Shown: positions 11,901 to 20,775 of the stretch, piece after piece | Numbering within the stretch: the stretch's first letter is position 1 | Layout: every line of letters begins with the position of its first letter | Source of the DNA: Vitellaria paradoxa | Taxonomy: Eukaryota; Streptophyta; Magnoliopsida; Ericales; Sapotaceae | Assembly: GCA_019916065.1 (NCBI GenBank) | Contig: CM034233.1 | Location: 9,058,516 to 9,122,515 of the forward strand | Reading direction: 5' to 3' | DNA: 64,000 nt | Position numbers and translations under genes: made by a program | The notes under the pieces: generated by a model | Seen by the model: only the letters and a program-made list of their open reading frames with translations | Databases searched by the model: none | What the model was told of the DNA's origin: nothing

Positions 11901-12192
11901 TTTTAACTATTAATTAATTAAAAACCTATTGTTATTCCTCTTTTTCTTTTGAGTTTTCTTTTTTAAATGTTGAAAGTATGATCATATTAATAAATTATGA
12001 ATTACATGGAATAAATCATAAATGAGTTAATTAGGGACCGTTCATGCTCCAAAGGAATTAATAATAATAAATTAGAGTGCATTAAGAGTGTATAAAAAAT
12101 TTTAACATTAATTTGAAAAGGATATAGATAAAAGAAATTACTCAAATATCCTCCAATTTCATGGAAGTTAACAGAGTTGGATGACAGGAGAT
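8931..12192. other. AT-rich intergenic DNA with MITE remnants
   Basis: No gene seen. MITE-like pieces include 8935-9122 (ends in CAAACTAAGCCCTAAG), an element starting near 9650 (CTCCGTTTGGAATAATGG) with ATTTGATTT-rich filler, and the family C copy listed separately. The rest is low-complexity A/T sequence. Confidence 0.5.
10577..10879. repeat. MITE family C copy 1
   Basis: About 300 bp of AT-rich sequence built of words such as ttattttgagattttt, gtaaacttattttttatttt and aaacacaagtgatcaaat. Related copies lie at about 34333-34673 and 54998-55257. It is non-coding; a polyA/T-rich miniature element is the best reading. Confidence 0.5.
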
Positions 12193-13364
12193 CTAGATGT
12201 AATTTTTTTTTTTTTTTTGTTCTAATGATCTTTAAGCCAGATTTTGCGAAAATACCACTAAAATAAAAGAATTTGGAAGAATACGGTTAATGAAAACATG
12301 AAGTCGTTCTGCAATTTTGAAACTGTGAAACTATTATGCAGTTCTTGCTAAGAAATAGAAAAATGCGATACCATTTTGTGTCTTTGGCCAAGTCACAAAC
12401 AACCGCAAAATCATTTCGTGGTTTCACTCAACACCTTAAGCAAAAAAACACAGTAAGATTATGCAGTTTCTAAGAAACGCGAAATGATTTCACGATTCTT
12501 AGGCTCTTTAAAACCGCTAACGTTTTTCTTCCCTCTCAATTGCTGTTCGTCCTTCGGCCTAAGCCGCTCTTAGATAGACAAAGCAATGTGTCGACTAAGC
12601 TTAATCCAAGCTCTCTCTTCCCTTCCGTGTACCTCGGCTTATCGGCAGAGTGCTCCATGAACTGTCTCTCATGCTCATCTTCGTTCACATCCACTGATCG
12701 GTAAGTGCTCCGTCACTTTAAGCATTTGAAGATTAACCTCTTTTAGTGGTTTTATATTTTGCATAAGCCTCACTTTTTTTTTCATTAATTGAGAGTTTAA
12801 AGTAATGTATAAGCTTGTAAAATTATCTAATAAGCTTTGTAAAATGAATCATGTATTGCTCCATGTTCTGAAGATCTATTCTCTCTATCTCTTTTTGTGG
12901 TGCTTATTGCCACGTTTATAGAGCAGATGCTTATTTGTTGTCACTTGCTCATTTTGGTTGTGTTTCTTCATAGAAGATGAGCTTACACTACAACAATAAA
13001 AACTTTAGCAACTAAAAATTTGGTCGCTAAAGGTTACCTTTTGGTCGCTAAAGCTTTTGCCAACCAAATATAATTTGATTGCCATTTGGTTAGCAAAGGC
13101 TAGTTGCAGAAAGTATTGACAATTAAAAATATATTTGACCGGTAAAAGTATGATCTTTACCAACCAAACTTTAGTCGCTAATTAGTCACTAAAAGTGAGC
13201 CTTTAGCGACCAAATTATATTTGGCCAGGAAATGGTAGGTTTACCCTTTCGCGACTAAATTTTGGTCGCCAAAGATTGGTTTTTAGCGATTAATTGGTCG
13301 GCAAAAAGGTTAACATTGGAAATTTGAATTAATTTAAAAAAAAGTAAAAAAAATTCAAATGTAG

Positions 13365-13485
13365 TGCCACGTGACATCATTTGCTATCCCGTCATCATGC
13401 CACATGTCAACTTGTGTTGTGCCACGTGTCAACCTATGATTGTGCCACGTGTCAACTTATTATTGCTTCACGGGTCGACTTTATA
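13365..13485. repeat. Short tandem repeats with ACGTG cores inside CACTA 1
   Basis: Three copies of a ~30-base word containing GTGCCACGTGWCA, plus two decayed copies (GCCACATGTCAACTTG, CTTCACGGGTCGAC). CACGTG is the plant G-box core. Immediately right, at about 13510-13580, the minus strand shows a tRNA-like pattern (TAGCCTGGTGGCAAACC, then GAGTTCGATTCTC). Confidence 0.55.
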
Positions 13486-15099
13486 TTTTTGAGATTTTTT
13501 GTTATTATTGTTGAGAATCGAACTCGTACCATTTCTTTAGAAGTTGGCATGGTTTGCCACCAGGCTAAGCTATTATTTATATATGTATTTTACATATTTA
13601 TATATATATAAACAAATTTTTATTACTTTTGGCGATTAATTGGTCGGCAAAAGTGATAAAAATTTTATTATTTTTATTTATTTATTTTAACATTTTTTTA
13701 ATAATTTTTAACACTTTTGTCGACCAATTAGTCACCAAAAGTGACCTTTAGCAACCAATTGGTTACAAAAAGTGAAAAAAAAATTATTATTTTATTTAAT
13801 TATTTTAACCTTTTTAATAAATTTTGACACTTTTGCTGACTAATTGGCCACAAAAAGAACAATTTTGGCGACCAATTGGTCGGTAAAAGTGATAAAAATT
13901 TATTATTTTTATTTAATTATTTTAATTTTTGTTTCAATAAGTTGAAATCATAAACAATATATAGAACTATATGGATATTTTGTAAATAATTTATGAATAA
14001 CTATTATATGTAACTCAAAATAATTTTAAATATTTTTTTACTTTCCTTAATCCTTGTGTGTAGCACATATTTAATATATGTCTTCAATTTAATTATATCG
14101 TGGCTCACTATATATATTGTTCTTCATTTTGTATTTATATTTTTAAAAATAATTTGATCGTATGTAGTTTTAGTTTTAAATAATTATTTTTAAAAACAAA
14201 ATTTTTAAAAACTATTTTAAGTATTTACTTTTAATGCAAAAAAAAAAAAAAAAAACATTTTAGGGTGATTATATTCGAAAATAAGTTCTAAAAAGGCAAA
14301 TAAATGAAATTACTTAAAATTAATAAATAATTTATTATTTTTTTATTTTTAAATTTTTATCATTTCCAACTAAATATAAAATAATGTAACTTTAATATAA
14401 TTAATATTAAATATGCACTAAATAATTATCAGATATTAAAATGTTTAATATTCACCGTAGTATTAAATATACACTAAATAATTCTTAGACATTAAAATGT
14501 TTAATGTTCACCTTGCTGTAAGTTATACAAACAATAAAGGCTACTCCAACATATTTACTTCGAAAAAAAAATTGATCATACATTTAGGTTATCTAAAATT
14601 GATTTGGTAAATTTAGTTTTAGTATTAATCTGATAACTTTTGATAATTTTTGTAAATTAATTAAAATTAATAAATAAATGTTAAAATAAAATTTATGAAA
14701 TCTAATTCAAATCATACAAAGAGAAAAAAATTTTGTTTGGGAGAAAGATAGAGAAAGAAACAAAATTTTAATTATTTTTATTTATGTATTTCATTTTTTT
14801 ACAATAAATTTGTATCATTTTTGCTGATAATTTGGTAGTTGAAAGTGGCATCTTTACCTACCAATTGGTTGGCAAAGGTAATACATATATTATCAATAAC
14901 TTTAAGTTAGCTCATAATAAATATATTATTATTTTTTTTCAAATATTTAACAATCAGTTGATTAGGGAAAGTAACCATATAACAACTAAAATAATTAGGC
15001 CGCTAAAGAATAATCTTTTAGCAACCAATTGGTGGCTAAAAGTGACACTTTTACTGACCCATTGGTCAACAAGAAATCTTCAAATGGAACTCTGGCAAT

Positions 15100-16633
15100 G
15101 CTCACTACTCAACCATGTCTGTTGAAGAAATTGAGATGTTTGGATTTAGAAGTGGTTTGACAAGGAGAGAGGGCACTTTACAGTCAGTTAATAATTAGAC
15201 CCACTTTGCTAGACAGAATTAAAGCTGCACAGTTAAATGACCCCCAGTATCAAAGGGTTAAGGAAGAATTGGAGAAGGGGAATGTTTCAGATTTCACAAT
15301 TGATGCAGAGGGAGTGCTTAGATTCAATGGTCGATTATGTGTTCCTCTCCTAGATGATTTAAGGAGAGATATTTTGTTTGAGGCTCATAACTCAAAGTAT
15401 AGTATTCACCCAAGTAGTACCAAGATGTATAGAGATTTACGAGAGCATTATTGGTGGAATGGTATGAAGAAAGATGTTGCAGAGTATGTAGCACAATCCC
15501 TTATATGTCAGCAAGTAAAAGTTGAGCACCAAAGACCAGCAGGGAAGCTTCAGCCATTGTCAATACCAGAGTGGATGTGGGAACAGATCACAATGAATTT
15601 TGTTTCTGGGTTACCTCGGACTCTTGCTGGACATGATGCAGTGTGGGTGATAGTTGACAGATTGACTAAGTCTGCACACTTCATTGCCATAAAGATGACT
15701 TTCTCATTAGATAAGTTGGCCCAGTTGTATGTAAGAGAGATAGTAAGATTGCATGGTGCACTAGTGTCTATCGTGTCAGACCGTGATCCGCGTTTCGTGT
15801 CTAAGTTTTGGGGTAATCTGCAAGCAGCTTTAGGGACACAATTGAGTCTTAGTTCAGCTTATCATCCACAAACTGATGGGTAATCAGAGAGGACCATTCA
15901 GACATTAGAGGATATGTTGAGATCTTGTGTACTGGAGTGGAAAGGTAATTGGGATGAGCAATTTCCCTTAGTAGAGTTTGCTTACAATAATAGCTATCAT
16001 TCAAGCTTGGGGGTGGCGCTGTATGAGGCTCTATATGGTAGAAAGTGTAGATCCCCAGTATGTTGGTTTGAAGTTGGAGAGAGACAACTGTTGGGTCCGG
16101 ATTTGGTAGAGGATGCAACTCAGAAGATTGTTGTTATTCGTCAAAAACTCCTAGCTGCACAGAGTCGCCAGAAAAGTTATGCTGATAATAGAAGAAGAGA
16201 ATTGGAGTTTCAAGTTGGTGAGAAAGTATTTCTGAGGGTATTGCCTTAGAAAGGGGTAATCAGATTTGGGAAGAAAGGAAAGTTGAGCCCACGTTATATT
16301 GGACCATTTGAGATTTTGGAAAGAATTGGAGCAGTGGTATATCGAGTGGCTTTACCACCTAAGTTGGCCAGAGTACATAATGTCTTCCATGTATCGATGC
16401 TTAGAAAGTATATGCATAGTCTGAAACATGTGATTGATTACGAGCCACTACAGATCAGGGAGGACTTATCATATGAGGAATCACCTATGCAGATTCTGGA
16501 TACAAAAGAAAAGGTGCTTCGCAATAAAGTAATTTGGTTTGTAAAAGTTCAGTGGCATAACCATGCAGTTGAAGAAGCAACATGAGAGCGTGAAGAAGAG
16601 ATGATAGAGAAGTATCCGGATTTATTCACATAA
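15100..16633 (+). pseudogene. Gypsy integrase and C-terminal region, broken by stops
   Basis: The frame reads TLLDRIKAAQLNDPQYQRV, then an H2C2-type zinc-binding region (motif partly decayed) leading into YWWNGMKKDVAEYV. The integrase core follows, with MNFVSGLPRTLAGHDAVWVI, VSDRDPRF and YHPQTDG. The DDE-type aspartates and catalytic region are visible, but the frame is interrupted at 15881 (TAA straight after the TDG motif), 16247 (TAG) and 16582 (TGA), and earlier by a TGA near 15157. The C-terminal part has PRYIGPFEILERIG and VHNVFHVSMLRKY, typical of the region after the integrase in plant gypsy elements. Not functional. Confidence 0.9.
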
Positions 16634-16680
16634 CACTTGAGGTAAGTTTTGAGGACGAAACTCTTTTAACGAGGGGAGAA

Positions 16681-17433
16681 TGTTATAACCCAAATATATG
16701 TATTTACTATTATTATTTATATTTTTATGTGTTATAGTTTTATTAGAATTGGTTGGCTTTATCTAGTGTTGTATTTTTATTAGAATTGGTTAGCTTTGTT
16801 TAGTGTTATAGTTTTATTAGAATTAGTTGATTTTATTTAGGAAATAATTAAATTTTAATTTTTAATGTTTTGGATAATTTGAAGAGTTATTAGAATTGTA
16901 ATTGGATTGGGATTGAAGGTCCATCATAATTTAATAGACGTAATAGTATACGATTAGTAAGTTAAGGTTATAAATAGTGGGTGTCTTCTTAGGGTTTTAT
17001 TATTCTGATTAAAGAGAGAAGAGGTTAGGGTCCTATTATATTCTATATGAGAGATAAAGAGAGAAGAAGAATGAGAAGAAGCTATGGCAATAATCTAGCT
17101 CCACAGGTTAGTTTTATTAATTTTTTTTTACACTGTCAAACCAGTGGGACCTTTAAGTCGTGGCCTCTTAGGAACAATTTTATATTTATTGATGGATTTT
17201 ATTTTGGTAGCTAGATTAGAGTTTAATGATTTGGAATATTTTAATTATTAGTTGTTTTGAGTTTGAAAGGTTAACAGAACATTTTATTTATTCTCGTAAA
17301 TTTTTAAATGGCAATGTTATTTTTGATTGAAGGTTCTTTAGTAAATTTTGGTTGAATAAGATTTAGGCTTGCGTGTTCCTTAAGTTAAGGCTTAGGATAC
17401 TCAGCCGGTTACATTCTTAAGTGGGGTGTGACA
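16681..17433 (+). repeat. Gypsy LTR (753 bp)
   Basis: It begins TGTTATAACCC right after the polypurine tract and ends GGGGTGTGACA, so it has TG...CA ends. The first 170 bases contain three copies of a ~45-base repeat (GTGTTATAGTTTTATTAGAA type). It is followed not by a target duplication but by TTTGT and a tRNA-Met primer-binding site, meaning that 5'-internal sequence follows what should be a 3' LTR. Confidence 0.8.
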
Positions 17434-17438
17434 TTTGT

Positions 17439-17451
17439 TGGTATCAGAGCC
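17439..17451 (+). other. Primer-binding site (tRNA-iMet type)
   Basis: TGGTATCAGAGCC is the usual plant LTR-element primer site complementary to initiator tRNA-Met. It marks the start of an internal region and joins the gypsy LTR to the Cassandra-like segment. Confidence 0.85.
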
Positions 17452-17932
17452 AATACCCAGCCGGAAGTGTGGGATCACGCGTGGGCCCCACGTGTTGGGG
17501 ACCTACTTGTGAGGGACTCAGCCTGCGGGAGAGTGAAACAGGAGGCCACGCGGGGACGTGTGCCCTGTAAGGGGGGAGGATTGTGAGGGACTGTGAGGGA
17601 CTTGCCCTTATAAGGGGGGAGGATTGTGAGAGACTGTGAGGGACTTGCCCGTGAGGAACTCTGCCTGCGGGAGAGTGAAGCGGGAGGTGAAGCAGAGAAG
17701 CAATACCTCTTATCCCACATCGCCTGGGTCGTGGAAGGAAGTGGCATATATGTAATACTCGATATCAATATAGAACAACGTGTTTTAAAGCCGTGAGGAC
17801 ACTAGGTTCAGTGGGAACTCCAGGGTTAAGGGTGCTCCAGTGGGAGCAGTACTAGGATGGGTGACCTCCTGGGAAGTAGCTTACCAAGCCTAAAGCGGAC
17901 AATATTGTACTATATGGATGCGGGTCGTTACA
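17452..17932 (+). mobile_element. Cassandra-like TRIM: internal region plus LTR with 5S rRNA-like domain
   Basis: After the primer site comes a short GC-rich non-coding internal region (GTGTGGGATCACGCGTGGG; GTGAGGGACT repeated several times). It is followed by a ~222-bp LTR-like unit (about 17711-17932) starting at TATCCCACATCG and ending GGGTCGTTACA. Within it, 17808-17878 resembles the 3' two-thirds of plant 5S rRNA, with GGTTAAGGGTGCT and AGTACTAGGATGGGTGACC matching the internal Pol III control regions. The following AAAGCGGACAATATTGTAC is also a Cassandra LTR hallmark. Cassandra elements carry 5S sequence in their LTRs; assignment is from remembered family features. The LTR start is eroded. 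Confidence 0.78.
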
Positions 17933-18813
17933 ATATTTTATTATTTTTTATTCAAGTTTTTAGCGACCAATTGGTCAAGGAAAGTAACTTTTTAGCGACT
18001 AAATTAATTTTGGTCACTAAAGAATAAACTTTTAGCGACCAATTGATCGGAAAAAGTTTCTTTTTGACAACTAACATTTATTTGGTTGGGAAAAAGTCAC
18101 TATTAGTTACTAATCTTATTTTGGTTGAGAAATGTCACCCTTTAGCGACTAAATTTATATTTAGTCAGGAAAAGTAGTCGCTGAAAATGTAATTTGTTGT
18201 GGTGGTATGAATGATCTCAACTTGTGATAAGTTTTCTAGTATCTTCTTATTTAATTATATATGTAGCCAAGGATTAATATATGATTGTAGTATAGACTTA
18301 AGAAGTAAGAAAGTGCCACATCCATATTGGATACACTCCTAACATATGTTTGATTTTGTACGAATATGTCCCGTTGTCCATCTTTTATTTTTGATATTCT
18401 AAAATACCAAACTTCCTCCTCTTGTTTATGAATAGAGTTTTATAACAAATATCATGACTTATTGTTAGTACTTATTTTATAATATATATATAAAATGGAA
18501 AAAATACTTTTCTCCTATTTTAACTCAATAAATAAATAATTTTATAACATAAAAACTCTATAAATAGTTATTATTTTTATGCGTATATATAAAAGCATAC
18601 ATTTATTTCGTTGCATTCCCTTTGTGTTATGTCTTTATTCTTTTGAAAGTTGTGGTATATGCTATTGTGTCCAATGATGATATCCACATCTTGTATTTGT
18701 ATATGTGCTTCTAAGCTTGAAAAAAAATCTTTATGTCAATTATTTATATAGACTATATTTTTGGAATTGAATAACTTATCTTTATTTCTATTTATTATGT
18801 TATCTTATATGAG

Positions 18814-19053
18814 CACGTCCATCGATGGCGGCCCTGGATGTTTAATGTTGAGATGTCCCGATCTATCTTGTGGTGCTACTGTTGGTCAAGATATGATCAA
18901 TCTATTGGCATTTGATTATGATAAGAAGAAGTATGCTCGTTACCTTCTTTGTTTTTATGTTGAAAACAATAGAAAGGTATATATTTTCCAATAGTTACAT
19001 TTATAATTGTAGCTATACATTGTAATTCTTACTTTTCTGTTTACAAGAAAGTG

Positions 19054-19084
<31 letters not shown>

Positions 19085-19797
19085 TCTTAATTTTTTTCAA
19101 TCCATGTTTAAGAAAATGATTTAATATCGTTTGGACTTGTATACGATTGGAGATATTTTTATGAGTTTTGCCATACGTTTTATTTGAATTATGCTACTAT
19201 GTGGGAAATCTTAATAATTATACTGTAACTACATCAGTGTAACAATCCTTGCAATCATTGATGCAAGTAAAATGATCGAACGACTAAATGTGGGGTTGTG
19301 ATTTCCTTTCACTTTTCTCTTAGCTTTCATTTTAAGTACGCTAAGTACTTTCAGATTATCTTTGAAATGATTCGTTATTTCATCGATATTAGGTTCTCCC
19401 AAACAACTGATGATCTATTTTTTTCCCCATTTTATGGCATCTCTTATCTTTAATTATTTTCCTTCTCGCTATCTCTAATTTTATTTATTTATTTATTTAT
19501 TTATTTTTTATTATTTTTAAATAAAGTGATGTCTTGCTCCGAGCTGTGAGTATGCCATTGAATTTGTTGTTGCTAGTGGAGGCTTTGATGTTGCCTGCCT
19601 CTGTTCGTATGACTTCTGTTGGAATGTAAGTCTCTTTTTTAGATTGTATGGAAAATTATGGTTATGAAATTATAATTTACTATATTTGATTTTAAAACTT
19701 ATTGTTTTGAACTGAAATTGCAGTGTACAGAGGAAGCTCATCGTCCTGTGGCCAGGTGGGTTTTGAAAAACAACGCAGAGTATAAAAATATGAATGG
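18814..19797 (+). pseudogene. ARIADNE-type RBR E3 ubiquitin ligase fragment (ARI7/ARI8-like) captured by the MULE
   Basis: Three consecutive exons with their introns are recognisable. Exon A (18814-18976) encodes [20 protein letters not shown] and then [21 protein letters not shown], ending at AAAG|GTATAT. Exon B (about 19521-19625) encodes CEYAIEFVVASGGFDVACLC then SYDFCWN before GTAAGT. Exon C (19724-19797) encodes CTEEAHRPV...RWVLKNNAEYKNMN. These are the RING1-to-IBR region of plant ARIADNE ligases, including IBR cysteines. Breaks: a TGA replaces the Trp codon at the start of exon B, the exon B acceptor AG is lost, a proline before the first IBR cysteine pair is leucine, and residues between RPV and RWV are deleted. 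No RING1 start, RING2 or C-terminal part is present. Confidence 0.86.
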
Positions 19798-20380
19798 TAG
19801 AATATATATTACAGCACAGAACATTGCTTTCACACATGATATTGTGCTTAATAATATTTTCTCATGTTAATTTAACTATTATACTTTAGTACATATTAAT
19901 ATATTGGGGAAAATTTTTTATGCTCTAGTCAAAGTTTTATGAGTCTTTATTGCACGTAGTTTATCTAACTGATGACTATTCCCTTTTTATATGACAACTG
20001 ATCTTTCTATGGTGAACTTTGTGTAGTTCATTGAATTTTAAGTAACCTTATCGATGCTCTGTTTGGAATTTATATTGTTTGGCAGCTTGTGAGTTTAGCA
20101 GATGGCAGATACTTTTGATGTTATTTGGTGTTTATTACCAATTTGCAAAGTCTGGGTTTGGCATAGTAGGGGGAAATTGCAAACTCATTTTACGGTTCTC
20201 AAGTGAGACCACCACCTGAAGAAATGTCAGAAAAGCAGACTGGAAAACACTAAAAACGTGGTTTGATTTTGCGTCTTCTGGTATTTTTAGTAAGTGAAAC
20301 CGCCAAATGATTTCGCATTTATTCGTGAGGACAGAAACGCAAAATGGTATTATGTTTTTTCATTTTTTTTAGGTGATCCG

Positions 20381-20593
20381 GAACCCTACCAATTTATTGC
20401 AACCCTCAACAAACTGCATAATCGATGAGTAAATTGAAGGCTCGCGCAATACCTTACAAATCACGCGAACTGGTTAAGTCTAAGACTCACACCTTGTGTG
20501 AGTACCTCTACGGCTTGTTTGACCTTGAAGTCGAACTCCTGACCTCCCTTAGAGAAGCCAAGAGCTTTGGCCAACCGTCCTAGAGCAGTTGGT
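20381..20593 (-). mobile_element. SINE with poly(A) tail, inside the right MULE repeat
   Basis: Read on the minus strand it has a tRNA-like head (GGACGGTTGGCCAAAGCTCT; B-box-like GGAGTTCGACTTC). The 3' body is shared with the copies at 31009 and 49834 (TCGATTATGCAGTTTGTTGA, GGTTGCAATAAATTGG, GGTTCCGGATCACC), and the tail is an A run. It splits the right inverted repeat of the Mutator-like element into two matching pieces, so it inserted after the repeat formed. T-rich flanking words on both sides look like a target duplication. Confidence 0.7.
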
Positions 20594-20775
20594 TTATTAT
20601 TTTTTTCCATTTTTTAACAAGAATCGCAAAATGGTTCACAGTTTCAAAACCGCAGAATCACTTCGCATTTTCATTAACCGTGTTCTCCCAAATTCTTTTC
20701 CTTTGGCAGTGTTTCAGCAAAATTTGGCTTAAGGATCCTCAGAACCAAAAAAGAAAAAAAAAATCTCTAGATGTA

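Larger units (their letters stand above)
15066..17433 (+). mobile_element. 5'-truncated Ty3/gypsy retrotransposon (integrase to LTR)
   Basis: A plus-strand piece holding the end of the polyprotein, a polypurine tract (GAGGGGAGAA, 16671-16680) and one LTR. It lacks gag, protease and nearly all of reverse transcriptase/RNase H, and interrupts CACTA 1 with sub-terminal repeats on both sides. The left junction is placed where CACTA repeat sequence stops (about 15066). Chromovirus-type (Tekay/Del-like) is likely from the integrase region and the tRNA-Met primer site, but the clade was not tested. Confidence 0.85.
12986..18204. mobile_element. CACTA (En/Spm-type) element 1, non-autonomous, nested in the MULE
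   Basis: The left end reads CACTACAACAATAAAAAC. The right end, in reverse complement, reads CACCACAACAAATTACA, a one-base change from CACTAC. Sub-terminal regions on both sides (12990-15060 and 17935-18200) are full of short alternating-orientation repeats of the type TTTAGCGACCAATTGGTCG and TTTGGTCGCTAAA, characteristic of CACTA elements. The 3-bp flanks are TTA and GTA (two of three match, so slightly decayed). No CACTA transposase was found; the middle is taken up by an LTR-element insertion (15066-17932). Confidence 0.8.
12202..20766. mobile_element. Mutator-like (Pack-MULE) element with nested insertions
   Basis: The ends are long inverted repeats. The sequence from 12202 inward (TTCTAATGATCTTTAAGCC, then AAAGAATTTGG, ACGGTTAATGAAAA, TTTTGAAACTGTGAA) recurs in reverse complement from 20766 leftward (TTCTGAGGATCCTTAAGCC, AAAGAATTTGGGAG, ACGGTTAATGAAAA). 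The similarity runs about 240 bases and continues past a SINE inserted in the right repeat. Flanking direct repeats CTAGATGTA (12193-12201 and 20767-20775; ten bases if the preceding T is counted) give the 9-10 bp target duplication typical of Mutator elements. No MURA transposase was seen, so it is non-autonomous. Cargo: an ARIADNE-type gene fragment (18814-19797) and a CACTA element holding LTR-element pieces. Confidence 0.82.

Noticed and set aside
17740..17932. Possible functional 5S rRNA gene
   Set aside because: It lacks the 5' third of 5S rRNA, carries substitutions and sits within a Cassandra-like LTR.
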